Shown: piece by piece, positions 24,403-33,453 of the stretch
Layout of the letters: each line of letters begins with the position of its first letter
Numbering within the stretch: position 1 is the first letter of the stretch
NCBI RefSeq assembly: GCF_000427885.1
Contig: NZ_ATYW01000022.1
Location: 96,173-160,172 of the forward strand
Length of the DNA: 64,000 bases
Direction of reading: 5' to 3'
Source of the DNA: Glycomyces tenuis DSM 44171
GTDB taxonomy: Bacteria > Actinomycetota > Actinomycetes > Mycobacteriales > Micromonosporaceae
Program-made: the position numbers and the translations under genes
Notes under the pieces: model-generated
Database searches by the model: none
Seen by the model: the letters and a program-made list of their open reading frames with translations, nothing else
What the model was told of the DNA's origin: nothing

Positions 24403-25205
24403 CGGTGGTCCCCCTTGTTCTCGAGGCGGCGGGCCAGTGCCGAGAGCGGCACGGTCAGCAGCAGATAGAGCAGGCCGCCGACGAGCAGCGGGGTGGCGTT
24501 GGCGGTGTCGGTCAGCTCGGAGCGGGCGAACTTCGTCAGCTCCATGGTGGAGGCGGTGACGCCCAGGACGTACACCAGGGAGGAGTCCTTGGTGAGCATG
24601 ACCAGTTCATTGGTCAGGGGCGGGATGACGATGCGCAGCGCCTGCGGGAGCACGACGCTGACCATGGTGCGGGTGTGGCTCATGCCGAGGGACCTGGCGG
24701 CCTCGACCTGGCCGCGCGGTACGGCCTGGATGCCGGCGCGGACGCTCTCGGCGATGTAGGCCGAGGAGGTCAGGCCGAGGCCGATGGCGACCTGCCCGTA
24801 GACGCCGCCGGGCCAGGTGATGCCGGGGAACGCCTGCGGGACGGCGAAGCCGACCAGGAACAGCACGAGCAGGGCGGGCAGGCCGCGGAAGATCTCGACG
24901 TATACGGCGGCGAACCACCGGTAGGGGCCGAAGCCGGAGACGCGCATGAGCGCGATGAGGACGCCGACGATCATGCCGAACACGAACGCGAGGAGCGTGT
25001 AGGCGATGGTGTTGCCGAAGGAGGCCCACACTTCGGGGAACATGTCGGCGGCGATGTCGAGCCGGAGGAAGGAGTCGGCGATGCGGCCCCAGTCGGCCAG
25101 CGCCGCGACGAGGGCGACGACGGCGATGGCGACGGCGTACTGGACGGCGCGGGAGAGACGGCGCTTCTGGCGCACCGTCATCCCGCTGCGTTCGGTGGCG
25201 GCCAC
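24399..25205 (-). CDS. Polar amino acid ABC transporter, permease
   Basis: A 268-residue HisMQ-type permease. Five transmembrane segments are visible, including [18 protein letters not shown] and [20 protein letters not shown]. The EAA loop, which contacts the ATPase, reads [23 protein letters not shown] at 25205 overlaps the binding-protein stop (TAGTG); ATG at 25181 ([10 protein letters not shown]) is an alternative 8 codons later, and neither has a good Shine-Dalgarno. Only one permease gene is present, so it probably forms a homodimer. Confidence 0.94.
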   Translation of the reverse strand: MAATERSGMTVRQKRRLSRAVQYAVAIAVVALVAALADWGRIADSFLRLDIAADMFPEVWASFGNTIAYTLLAFVFGMIVGVLIALMRVSGFGPYRWFAAVYVEIFRGLPALLVLFLVGFAVPQAFPGITWPGGVYGQVAIGLGLTSSAYIAESVRAGIQAVPRGQVEAARSLGMSHTRTMVSVVLPQALRIVIPPLTNELVMLTKDSSLVYVLGVTASTMELTKFARSELTDTANATPLLVGGLLYLLLTVPLSALARRLENKGDHR

Positions 25206-26005
25206 TACTCGATGTCGCCTTCGGTGTAGGGCTCGTGGAACCACTTCTCGTAGAGCTCGGCGTAGGTGTCGTCGGCGAAGGCCTCGTCGATCATGGCGTT
25301 GACCTCGTCGAGCAGTTCGGTGTCGTCCTTCTGGACGGCGAAGCCGTAGTACTCGTCGGTCTCGATGGACTCGGTGAGCTCGAGGTTGTCGGCGACCTTG
25401 ATCATCTCGGTCCAGGTGGCGAGGTCGGCGATGGAGGCCTGGGCGGCGCCGGAGGTCAGGGACGAGACGATGTCGCCCATGGTCTCGAAGGACTTGACCT
25501 CGAAGCCGTACTGGTCCTTGATGGAGTCGGCGTAGGCCTCGCCGGTGGTGGCCGACTGGACGGCGACGGTGGCGCCGTCGAGGTCGTCGAGGCTGGCGAC
25601 GCCGGAGCCGGCGACGGTCACGAAGGCCTGGTCGGCGCGGAAGTAGGGCTGGGACAGGCCGAGGGCTTCCTCGCGTTCGGGCGTGATGGAGATGCCGGCG
25701 GCGGCGATGTCGCAGGTGCCGGCGTTGAGCGCGGAACCGGACTGGATCGAGTCGAAGTCGATCTCGACGACCTCGACGGTCTGGTCGAGGCGCTCGGCGA
25801 GCAGGTTCATCAGGTCGATGTCGAAGCCGACGACGTTCCCCTCGTCGTCGCGGAACTCGAACGGTTCGAACGGGACGTTCGTGCAGACGGTGAGGGTGTC
25901 GTCGTTCTCGCCGCCACCGCCGCCGGTGCCGGACGAGCATGCGGCGGCGAGGCCGGTCCCGATCAGGGCCAGGGCCGCGGCGGCGCTGCGAGCAATGGTG
26001 TTCAC
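25205..26005 (-). CDS. Polar amino acid ABC transporter, substrate-binding lipoprotein
   Basis: A 266-residue solute-binding protein (SBP family 3). The signal peptide ends in LAAAC with the lipidated Cys at residue 23, followed by a Ser/Gly linker. The mature part has CTNVPFEPFEF, GFDIDLMNLLAERL and DIAAAGISITPER, typical of amino-acid binders; an Arg near residue 113 (ITPEREEA) usually contacts the ligand carboxylate. GTG start with AGGAGC upstream. First gene of the four-gene operon; the 161-bp region upstream is shared with the divergent exonuclease gene. Confidence 0.95.
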   Translation of the reverse strand: MNTIARSAAAALALIGTGLAAACSSGTGGGGGENDDTLTVCTNVPFEPFEFRDDEGNVVGFDIDLMNLLAERLDQTVEVVEIDFDSIQSGSALNAGTCDIAAAGISITPEREEALGLSQPYFRADQAFVTVAGSGVASLDDLDGATVAVQSATTGEAYADSIKDQYGFEVKSFETMGDIVSSLTSGAAQASIADLATWTEMIKVADNLELTESIETDEYYGFAVQKDDTELLDEVNAMIDEAFADDTYAELYEKWFHEPYTEGDIE

Positions 26006-26166
26006 CAGGATGCTCCTTCATATGTGTTGTGGACGGGTGCCGATCTTCCAGGGCAGGTACTTCCATGGTTGTGCCACCTGACCGGAATTGTGGCAGGTTT
26101 CGCATTGTGGGGCGACGCGAAACGGTGTTCGCGTTCATCGTCGCAGGGCCGTGAGACAGTGTGTGG

Positions 26167-27078
26167 ATGCTGATGCTCATCGACGCCGCGTCCCTTTGGT
26201 ATCGGGCGTATTACGGACTGCCTTCTTCGATCAAGTCGCCCGGCGGGGCGCGCTCGGGGGCGGTGCGCGGCTTCTTCGACGGCCTGTCCACGCTGGTCAG
26301 GCGATTCTCCCCCACTGAGCTGGTGTGCTGCCTGGAGGGCAATTGGCGGCCCGAGTGGCGCACGGACCTGATCGGCGGCTACAAGGCGGCCAGGGCTCGC
26401 GAGGACGGCTCGGAGGACACGCCGGAGGGGCTGGACGCGCAGGTGGCGGCGATCGAGGCGCTGCTGCCGGCGCTGGGCTTGGCCACGGCGGTCCACCCGG
26501 AGTTCGAGGCCGACGACGTGATCGCGACGCTGGCCGCCCGCACGGCCGAGCCGGTGCTGGTGGTGACCGGTGACCGGGATCTGTTCCAACTCGTCGACGA
26601 CGAGCGGGACCGCAAAGTCGTATACCTCGCTCGCGGGATATCCAAGGCGGAATTGTTCGGCGGCGAGGCGGTGGCGACGAAGTTCGGCGTCGCCCCCGAC
26701 CACTACGTGGACTTCGCGGTGCTGCGCGGCGACCCTTCGGACGGCTTGCCCGGCGTCAAGGGCATCGGCGCGAAGACGGCGATCAGCCTCGTGAACACCT
26801 ACGGCGGCATCAGCGGCATCCGCGCCGCCGCCCTGGAGGACGGCTCGGAGCTGCCGGCCCGCCAGCGGCAGGCGATCCTCGACGCCGCCGACTACCTGGA
26901 GCGGGCCCTGAAGGTCTCCACGGTCGCCGCCGACGTCGAGCTGCCGCTGATCGACTCGGGCCTCCCGGCCGGACCGGCCGACGCGGCCGCGGTCGAGGCG
27001 CTGACGGCCGAGTGGGGCATCGCCTCGGCGATGCGCCGCTTGGGCGAGGCCCTGGCGTGGCAGGACCGGGTGCCGTAG
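26167..27078 (+). CDS. Stand-alone 5'-3' exonuclease (FEN/PolA N-terminal type)
   Basis: A 303-residue flap-endonuclease-like protein without a polymerase domain. Metal-binding acids are visible in LIDAASLWYRAYYG, FEADDVIATLA, VTGDRDLFQLVDD and RGDPSDGLPGVKGIGAKTA; the last one also holds the helix-hairpin-helix that grips DNA. Such proteins remove RNA primers or flaps during replication and repair. ATG at 26167 is 6 nt after GACAGT (a weak -10-like box); GTG at 26161 adds two residues. It converges on helY with 10 bp between the stops. Confidence 0.9.
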   Translation: MLMLIDAASLWYRAYYGLPSSIKSPGGARSGAVRGFFDGLSTLVRRFSPTELVCCLEGNWRPEWRTDLIGGYKAARAREDGSEDTPEGLDAQVAAIEALLPALGLATAVHPEFEADDVIATLAARTAEPVLVVTGDRDLFQLVDDERDRKVVYLARGISKAELFGGEAVATKFGVAPDHYVDFAVLRGDPSDGLPGVKGIGAKTAISLVNTYGGISGIRAAALEDGSELPARQRQAILDAADYLERALKVSTVAADVELPLIDSGLPAGPADAAAVEALTAEWGIASAMRRLGEALAWQDRVP

Positions 27079-27088
27079 CCCGTCCGGC

Positions 27089-29821
27089 TCAGATGTCGGC
27101 GACGACGCCGCGCCTGATGGCGTCGACCGCCTCGAACGCGGCGTCGGCCAGCTTGTGCGAGGAGTCGGTGCCGATCTGACGCGCGGCCGTGCCCATCTGG
27201 TGCAGCAGGTCGGCGGTGCGCCGCGCCCAGCGCACGAAGTCGCCGCCGGGCATCGGCCACGGCCCGTCGGAGGCGGCCAGGGCCTTGGACAGCTCCTCGC
27301 CCCTGGTCCAGCGGTAGATCGGCCAGGCCAGGCCCAGCTGCGGCTTCGCCGTCAGCGACAGGCCGCGCTGGTTCTCGGCGCGCCTGATGGCCTCCCAGCG
27401 ACGGCCGGTCTTCGCCACGGGCTCGCTGATCGGGCCGGGCACGGCCACGAAGAACTCGTCCTCCTCGAAGCGGGAGTCGTAGATGACCGTGGAGGCGATC
27501 GCCGCCAGCGCGGGCGCGTCCAGGCCCTCCCAGATCCCGTCCCGCAGGCACTGGGCGACGAGCAGATCGGTCTCCACGAACAGGTTCCGCAGCAGCCGGC
27601 CCGATTCGGTGACGGTCTCGCCGTCGAGGTAGCCGAACTCGGTGAGGACTTCGCGGACGGCGGCGAACTGGCGGGCCAGGGAGTGCTCGCGTCGGCCGGC
27701 GCGGCGCCTCAGCTGCTCCTCCTCGCGGTGCAGGCGCATCCACCGGGAGGCGTGCACGGTGTGCTGGTGGGCGTCGGGGCACGAGCGGCACGGGTGCGCC
27801 TTGGCCTCCTCGCGCAGCTTCGCGATCTCGGGGGTCTCCGGGGCCCCGCCGCGCCGCACGGGCCTCGGCATGTCGCGGGTGGCCTCGCGCAGCCTCGAGG
27901 CCATGTCGGCCCGCTCCCTGGCGTCCTTGCGGTTGAAGTGCTTGGGGATGCGGATGCGGGTGGCGACCTCGACGCCGCCGTCGAACGCGGAGGTGTCCAG
28001 GCTCCCGGTCCAGGCGTCGGCGGTGACCACGGCCCAGCGCGGATCGTGCCCGGCCTTGCGGTGGCTGGTGGGGCGCAGGAACACCGCCCATCCGGCGTGC
28101 TTGCCGCGCGTGATCCACACGACGTCGCCGCCGCGCAGCTCCCCCAGCGTGGTGCGGGCGGCGTCGCGGCGGGCGCCCTTGCGGCGCTTCTGGGCGCCGC
28201 GCTCGGCCTGCGAGAGCCGCTGGGTGAGCTCGTAGTACTCCAGGAAGTCGCCGAAGTCGCAGGCGGCGGCCTCGGCCGACTCGGCGGCCTTGCGGCCGAG
28301 GGCGCGGGCCTGCTCGGCGATGTGGACGGCCTCAGTGTCGGACTGGAACTGCGCGAACGAGGAGGCCAGGACCTCGGAGGCGCGGTCGACGCCGGCGGCG
28401 CCGATGAGGTTGACGGCCATGTTGTAGGAGGGCGCGAACGAGGAGTTCAGCGGGTAGGTGCGCTTCGAGGCGAGCCCGGCGACCTCCTTGGGGCGCACGT
28501 CCTCGGCCCAGACGGTGACCGCGTGGCCCTCGACGTCGATGCCGCGCCGCCCGGCGCGGCCGGTCAGCTGCGTGTACTGGCCGGGGGTGAGCATGACGTG
28601 GTCGGAGCCGTCGTATTTGATGAGCCGTTCGAGCACGACCGAGCGGGCGGGCATGTTGATGCCCAGCGCGAGCGTCTCGGTGGCGAACACGGCCTTGAGC
28701 AGGCCGCGCTCGAACAGCTTCTCGACGACCTCCTTGAACACCGGCAGCAGCCCCGCGTGGTGGGCGGCGATCCCGGCGGCGAGCCCGTCGAGCCACCGCT
28801 CGAAGCCGACCGCCTCCAGGTCGCGGGCGTCGATGTGGGCGGTGGCGGCCGTGGCGTGGTCGATGATGAGCTGCCGCTCGGCGGAGCCGGTCAACTGGAG
28901 GCCGGCGCGGACGCACTCGTCGACGGCGGCGTCGCATCCGGCGCGGGAGAAGATGAAGTAGATCGCCGGGAGCAGCGCGGCCCGGTCGAGGCGCTCGACG
29001 ACCCGGCCGCGGTCGACGTGCGGCCTGCCGCGCCGTCGGCCGCCGCCGCGTTCGGAGCGCTCGCGGGCGCGGGCGTCCTTCTTGAGCAGTTCCTTGGAGA
29101 CGTGGTCGCCGTCGGGTTCGAACAGGTCGAGCAGGGCGCCGCCGACCATCATGTGCTGCCACAGCGGCACCGGGCGGGTCTCGGAGACGACGACCTCGGT
29201 GGAGCCGCGCACGCTCTTGAGCCAGTCGCCGAACTCCTCGGCGTTGGAGACCGTCGCCGACAGGCTCACCACCCGCACCTGCTGGGGCAGTTCGATGATG
29301 ATCTCCTCCCACACCGCGCCGCGGAAGCGGTCGGCGAGGTAGTGGACCTCGTCCATGACCACATAGCGCAGTCCCTTGAGGGTGGGAGAGCCGGCGTAGA
29401 TCATGTTGCGCAGGACCTCGGTGGTCATGACCACGATGGGGGCCTCGCCGTTGATGACGGTGTCGCCGGTCAGGAGCCCGACGTTCTCGGCGCCGTGCGT
29501 CTCGACCAGGTCGTTGAACTTCTGGTTCGACAGCGCCTTGATCGGGGTGGTGTAGAAGCATTTGGCGTCCTCGGCGAGCGCGAGGTGGACGGCGAACTCC
29601 CCCACCACGGTCTTGCCGGCGCCGGTGGGCGCGCACACCAGGACGCCGTGGCCGTCCTCCAGGACGCGGCAGGCCTGGATCTGGAAGTCGTCGAGGTCGA
29701 ACGGGTACTCCTCCGCGAAGGAGGCCAGTTCGGGCCACGTCCGTCGTGCCTTGGCGGCGGCGTGGCGCCTGGCCGGGGAGCGGTCGTCGGCGTAGTGCAC
29801 GTCGCCGGTGGAAGACACCAT
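27089..29821 (-). CDS. helY: Ski2-like DEAD/DEAH-box helicase HelY
   Basis: A 910-residue SF2 helicase of the Mtr4/Ski2 class. Motif I is APTGAGKT (residues 64-71), followed by TTPIKALSNQKF, VMDEVHYLAD (motif II DEVH), SLSATVSN (motif III) and QLTGRAGRRGID (motif VI). The C-terminal DSHCT-like region is preceded by HPCRSCPDAHQH. It probably unwinds structured RNA; no exosome subunit lies nearby. ATG at 29821 (MVSSTGDVHY) has TTGGGGAC directly upstream; an ATG at 29863 would add 14 residues and overlap the divergent gene's promoter. In actinobacteria helY typically follows tatAC, as here with one gene inserted. Confidence 0.93.
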   Translation of the reverse strand: MVSSTGDVHYADDRSPARRHAAAKARRTWPELASFAEEYPFDLDDFQIQACRVLEDGHGVLVCAPTGAGKTVVGEFAVHLALAEDAKCFYTTPIKALSNQKFNDLVETHGAENVGLLTGDTVINGEAPIVVMTTEVLRNMIYAGSPTLKGLRYVVMDEVHYLADRFRGAVWEEIIIELPQQVRVVSLSATVSNAEEFGDWLKSVRGSTEVVVSETRPVPLWQHMMVGGALLDLFEPDGDHVSKELLKKDARARERSERGGGRRRGRPHVDRGRVVERLDRAALLPAIYFIFSRAGCDAAVDECVRAGLQLTGSAERQLIIDHATAATAHIDARDLEAVGFERWLDGLAAGIAAHHAGLLPVFKEVVEKLFERGLLKAVFATETLALGINMPARSVVLERLIKYDGSDHVMLTPGQYTQLTGRAGRRGIDVEGHAVTVWAEDVRPKEVAGLASKRTYPLNSSFAPSYNMAVNLIGAAGVDRASEVLASSFAQFQSDTEAVHIAEQARALGRKAAESAEAAACDFGDFLEYYELTQRLSQAERGAQKRRKGARRDAARTTLGELRGGDVVWITRGKHAGWAVFLRPTSHRKAGHDPRWAVVTADAWTGSLDTSAFDGGVEVATRIRIPKHFNRKDARERADMASRLREATRDMPRPVRRGGAPETPEIAKLREEAKAHPCRSCPDAHQHTVHASRWMRLHREEEQLRRRAGRREHSLARQFAAVREVLTEFGYLDGETVTESGRLLRNLFVETDLLVAQCLRDGIWEGLDAPALAAIASTVIYDSRFEEDEFFVAVPGPISEPVAKTGRRWEAIRRAENQRGLSLTAKPQLGLAWPIYRWTRGEELSKALAASDGPWPMPGGDFVRWARRTADLLHQMGTAARQIGTDSSHKLADAAFEAVDAIRRGVVADI

Positions 29822-29930
29822 GTCCCCAAGGGTAGTGCCCTTCTGTGACAGCGGCAGCGGCATGCCCCGGGCGGGCCGCCGATGCTCACCCGGTTGTGAC
29901 GACGCCTACACGGCCAGGTATCGTCCGGTT

Positions 29931-30668
29931 GTGCACCAGGATTCCTCACCAGGCGACGATGAGGGGGGCCGTGGCAGTATCGAAGCGGTCCTGTTCGATT
30001 TCCACGGCACGTTGGCGCAGCTCGAACCCCTGACACGATCGGTGTCCCTCGCCGCGGAGGCGTGCGGGCGGAGCCTGTCGCCGCTGAGCGTCACCGCACT
30101 CGCCGACGCGATCGGCGCGCAGGGCTGGCTGGGCTCGGGCATGGAGCCACGGGTGCGCCCGCATTTCGCCGACGCCTGGGCCGACCGCGATCTCGACGAG
30201 GAGTCCCACCGCGAGGCGTTCACCGCGCTCGCCGCGCAGGCGCACGGCGTGTTCGAGGGCCTCGCCGAGGCCCTGTACGACCGGCTGGCCTCTCCGCAGG
30301 GGTGGGTGGCCTTCGCCGACACGCTCTCGACGCTGGTCGCGCTCAAGGCGCAGGGCTACCCGATCGCGCTGGTCAGCAACATCGGCTTCGACGCCCGCCC
30401 GGTGCTGCGGCACCTTGGCATCGACCGGTTCATCGACGAGTGGGTCCTGTCCTACGAGGTCGGTTTCTGCAAACCGGACGAGAAGATCTTCTACGCCGCC
30501 TGCCACGCGCTCGACGTCGAGCCGTCCAGGGTGCTCATGGTCGGCGACTCGATAGCCGACGCCGGCGCCGGCCGGATCGGGGCGCGCTGCTACCTGCTGC
30601 CGCACTCCGAGGCCGGGCGCACCGTGGGCCTCGAGGCGGTCCTGAGACTGGTGCGGGCCGGAGTCTGA
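29931..30668 (+). CDS. HAD-superfamily hydrolase with atypical motif I
   Basis: A 245-residue HAD protein with a helical cap (residues 30-105). Motif I is VLFDFHGTL: the nucleophile Asp is present but the second Asp of DxD, the general acid/base of phosphatases, is His. Motif II is LVSNIG, motif III Lys is in FCKPDEKIF and motif IV is VGDSIADAGAGR. It may be a phosphatase using His or another HAD class; the substrate is unknown. The GTG lies 6 nt after TATCGT with no Shine-Dalgarno. It sits between helY and tatC on the opposite strand. Confidence 0.88.
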   Translation: MHQDSSPGDDEGGRGSIEAVLFDFHGTLAQLEPLTRSVSLAAEACGRSLSPLSVTALADAIGAQGWLGSGMEPRVRPHFADAWADRDLDEESHREAFTALAAQAHGVFEGLAEALYDRLASPQGWVAFADTLSTLVALKAQGYPIALVSNIGFDARPVLRHLGIDRFIDEWVLSYEVGFCKPDEKIFYAACHALDVEPSRVLMVGDSIADAGAGRIGARCYLLPHSEAGRTVGLEAVLRLVRAGV

Positions 30669-30714
30669 GACCCCGGCCCGTCTTGTCCGCGCATCCGTCG
30701 TCCCCTGGCGGGGA

Positions 30715-31671
30715 TCAGGTGATGTCGTCGAATCCGTCGACGCGGCGGCCCAGGCGGTTGCGCCGCTCGGGCTGGGAGTCGTCGTCGACGTCGTCGACGC
30801 CGACCGCGGTCGCGGCGCCCACGTCGCTCGCCTCGCCGATGTCGCCGGCCTCGTCGTCGGACCACTCGTCCTCGTCGAGGTAGCCGCGCCGTTTGTCGTT
30901 CATGTGCGCGATGACGAGCGCCACGCCGTACAGCAGGAGCATGCACGCCGCGAGAGCGGTCATGCCGAACGGGTCGGGCGTGGGCGTGAAGATCGCGGTG
31001 AACAGGAAGCTGACGAACACCACGATTCGCCACCAGCCGCGCATGCGCTTGGCCCTGACCAGGCCCATGACATTCAGCATGAGCAGGATCAGCGGGAACT
31101 CGAAGCCGATGCCGAACACCAACATCACGGAGATGTAGAAGTTGATGTACGACTCCAAGTTCAAGGCGATTGAAATGCCTTCTTCTTGGAGGATCATGAT
31201 GAACTGCATGCCGTGGCTGACCACGAAGTAAGCCAGCACGGCACCGGCCAGGAACAGTGGCGCGGCGATCCCGATGAACAGGTAGGCGTAGCGGCGCTCG
31301 TTGCGGTGCAGGCCCGGGGCGATGAACGCCCACAGCTGGTAGAGCCAGATCGGTGAAGTGCCGATCAGCGCCATGTAGAGCGAGACCTTCAGGTACAGCC
31401 CGATGTGCGAAATGGGCGATTCCAGGGTGAAGCCGCAGTTCGCGCCGTCGTCAGTCTCGACGATGACGGCTTCGCAGTAGGGTTCTTGCAGGACGTGGAT
31501 GATGTCCCTGGAGAAGACCATGGCGATCGCGGTGCCGGCCAGGATGACCAGGACCGCGATGAGCAGGCGGGTCCGCAGGTCCTGGAGGTGCTCCATGAGG
31601 GTCATGGAGCCGTCGGCGGCGCGCTGGAACTTGGTCTTGCGTTTGCCTTCGCGCCGGGGTTTGACAGCCAT
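30715..31671 (-). CDS. tatC: Sec-independent (Tat) translocase subunit TatC
   Basis: A 318-residue protein. MEHLQDLRTRLLIAVLVIL opens the family, and six transmembrane helices follow to about residue 250; the conserved LYQLWAFIAPGLHRNERRY and the FxxxFE-like FGIGFEFPLILLML segments are present. TatC recognises twin-arginine signal peptides. The tail is long, acidic and Asp-rich (DDVDDDSQPERR), as in other actinomycetes. It begins 23 nt after tatA. The Tat-dependent candidate here is the sulfonate-binding lipoprotein. Confidence 0.95.
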   Translation of the reverse strand: MAVKPRREGKRKTKFQRAADGSMTLMEHLQDLRTRLLIAVLVILAGTAIAMVFSRDIIHVLQEPYCEAVIVETDDGANCGFTLESPISHIGLYLKVSLYMALIGTSPIWLYQLWAFIAPGLHRNERRYAYLFIGIAAPLFLAGAVLAYFVVSHGMQFIMILQEEGISIALNLESYINFYISVMLVFGIGFEFPLILLMLNVMGLVRAKRMRGWWRIVVFVSFLFTAIFTPTPDPFGMTALAACMLLLYGVALVIAHMNDKRRGYLDEDEWSDDEAGDIGEASDVGAATAVGVDDVDDDSQPERRNRLGRRVDGFDDIT

Positions 31672-31694
31672 ATTCGTGTGCGGCGGCGTCCGGC

Positions 31695-31979
31695 CTAGCG
31701 CGTCTTCTTGCGGTCGGAATTCACCGACTCGCCGTCGATGACCGTCTCATCGACCGACTGCGGCGGCTCGAGCGGCTCACGCGAGTGCCTGGGCTCGGCG
31801 CGGTCGTCACCGTCGGCCTCGGGGTTCGAGCCTTCCTTCTTCATCTGCTCGGTCTCGGACTTGAGGATGCGCATGGAGCGGCCCAGACCCCTGGCCATGT
31901 CCGGAAGCTTCCTGGAGCCGAACAGCAGCAGGATCACAATGACGAGAACGATGATGTGCCAGGGTTTCAATGCGCCCAT
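31695..31979 (-). CDS. tatA: Sec-independent (Tat) translocase subunit TatA
   Basis: A 94-residue protein with one N-terminal transmembrane helix (WHIIVLVIVILLLF, residues 7-20), the FGSRKLPDMARGLGRSM hinge and amphipathic helix, and a charged tail. It oligomerises into the Tat pore around TatC. ATG at 31979 follows GGAGGG 8 nt upstream, giving the canonical start; an ORF could extend upstream but lacks a signal. A candidate promoter lies about 150 bp upstream: TTGACG on the minus strand inside the inverted repeat GTTGAC-N6-GTCAAC (32147-32164). Confidence 0.94.
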   Translation of the reverse strand: MGALKPWHIIVLVIVILLLFGSRKLPDMARGLGRSMRILKSETEQMKKEGSNPEADGDDRAEPRHSREPLEPPQSVDETVIDGESVNSDRKKTR

Positions 31980-32223
31980 TGTTCGGTCCCTCCGGATGTA
32001 TGTCAGTGACGTTAACCATCGTATGCCCATCGATCGCCATCGGCCACGGAGCCTGGTGCACGGCGATCGGCCGGTGGGCCGGGAGGCCCGCAGATGGGTG
32101 TGCAAGCCGTTTCCAATGTTGGCGAGCCGGACAAGCATGACCGACGGTTGACACTTCCGTCAACACAGGAGGCTTCGAGTTCGCTGATCTTTATCAGAAT
32201 GTGGCTCCCAGGAGGGGGGAGCG
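31980..32223. promoter_or_regulatory. tatA upstream region with inverted repeat
   Basis: No gene seen. GTTGAC-N6-GTCAAC at 32147-32164 includes a -35-like TTGACG (minus strand), with CATGCT 18 nt further. A short GC stem (GCTCCC/GGGAGC) near 32207-32222 may end the preceding small gene. Confidence 0.4.
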
Positions 32224-32433
32224 TCACTTCTTGGGCATGGATTCCGCGACGCGCTGGGCCTCGGCCATGGTCGCGTTCAGGCGTTCTTGCAGCTCCCCCG
32301 CCTGCGAGGCCCGTTCTTGGAGGCGGCTGACGCCGACGTCGAGTTCGCGGACCCCGCTCAGCAGCTTCACGGCGGCCACCGCCAGGAGCACGAGCCCGGC
32401 GAGCGCCAGAGCGCCCGATATCGCCCAGATCAT
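32224..32433 (-). CDS. Small single-pass membrane protein with coiled coil
   Basis: A 69-residue protein. One transmembrane helix (GALALAGLVLLAVAAVKLL, residues 7-25) is followed by a heptad-like helix (LDVGVSRLQERASQAGELQE). No assigned function, though a small membrane protein at this position between paf and tat genes is common in actinobacteria. ATG lies 6 nt after TAGACT with no Shine-Dalgarno, so it likely has its own leaderless promoter in the 42-bp gap behind pafC. The tail ends in PKK. Confidence 0.75.
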   Translation of the reverse strand: MIWAISGALALAGLVLLAVAAVKLLSGVRELDVGVSRLQERASQAGELQERLNATMAEAQRVAESMPKK

Positions 32434-32475
32434 GGCGACAGTCTAGCGATCGGCCCGCTTCGCCGCCGGGCGGCG

Positions 32476-33453
32476 TCAGCGCCCGTCGGCCCCAGCGGCC
32501 TCGCCGTAGCGGTCGAGGGCGGCCCGGGCGGCGGACCTGACGGACTCGCGCAGCTCCGCAGGGGCGATGACCTGGGCTTCTCCCCCGAGGCTGAGGACGA
32601 AGCGCCGCGCCCACTCCAGGTCGCGGGCGCGCATCTTGACCCTGCGGTAGCCGTCGGCCTCGCCGATGATCTCCTCGCACGGGTGGGAGTCGGTGATCGC
32701 CTGCCCGACGGGGCTCAGGCGCAGCTCGATGAGCGGCAGCTCACGTTCCAGGAACGCGGTCGGGGCGGGCTCGGCGGCGCCGGTCAGGGAGCGACCCGCC
32801 GAGCCCGCGACGGCCGGGGGCCGGGCGGGCTCGTCGATGGGCGCGCAGGCGTCGATGCGGTCGAGCCGGAACTGGCGGACCTCGTTCGCGGTGCGGCACC
32901 AGGCGCGCAGGTAGGCGTGGCCGTCGGCGGCGACGACCTCGATGGGGTCGATGACCCGTTCGGAGGTGGTGTCGCGGCTGGCCGAGTAGTAGGTGATGCG
33001 GGCGGCGTTGCCGGATTCGACCAAGGCCGCGTACCGCTCGACGTCGCTTTCGACGACGGTGTCGCGGACGGGCACCTCAGCGGCCTCCACTCCGGCGGCC
33101 GCGGCGAGCTTGTCGAGCGCCGAGGCGATCGCGGCGCGGTCGCCGACGCCGGGGGTGTCGGCCAGGACCCGCAGGGCCACCGACAGAGCCAGCGCCTCGT
33201 GGCCGGCCAGGCGCACCGGCCGGTCCATGCCGGCGGCGAAGTTGACGCGGACGGTGTCGGCGTCGAAGGCGATGTCGATGAGGTCGCCGGGCCCGTAGCC
33301 GGGCAGGCCGCACATCCACAGCAGCGTCAGGTCGGCGCGCACCTGCGCGATCGAGACGCCGAAGTCGTCGGCGAGCTCGCGGATCGGCACGCCTTCGGGG
33401 CGGGCGACCAGGTAGGGCACCAGGTTCAGCAGTCTGGCCAGGCGGACGCTCAT
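32476..33453 (-). CDS. pafC: PafC, WYL-domain transcriptional activator subunit
   Basis: A 325-residue protein with an N-terminal winged helix (LVARPEGVPIRELADDFGVS), a WYL domain in the middle (ARITYYSASRDTTSERVIDP, with AYLRAWCRTANEVRQFRLDR near residues 190-210) and a C-terminal WCX-type extension. With PafB it forms the PafBC activator of the LexA-independent DNA damage response in mycobacteria; the operon position beside pafA matches. ATG at 33453 overlaps the pafB stop (ATGA). Confidence 0.93.
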   Translation of the reverse strand: MSVRLARLLNLVPYLVARPEGVPIRELADDFGVSIAQVRADLTLLWMCGLPGYGPGDLIDIAFDADTVRVNFAAGMDRPVRLAGHEALALSVALRVLADTPGVGDRAAIASALDKLAAAAGVEAAEVPVRDTVVESDVERYAALVESGNAARITYYSASRDTTSERVIDPIEVVAADGHAYLRAWCRTANEVRQFRLDRIDACAPIDEPARPPAVAGSAGRSLTGAAEPAPTAFLERELPLIELRLSPVGQAITDSHPCEEIIGEADGYRRVKMRARDLEWARRFVLSLGGEAQVIAPAELRESVRSAARAALDRYGEAAGADGR

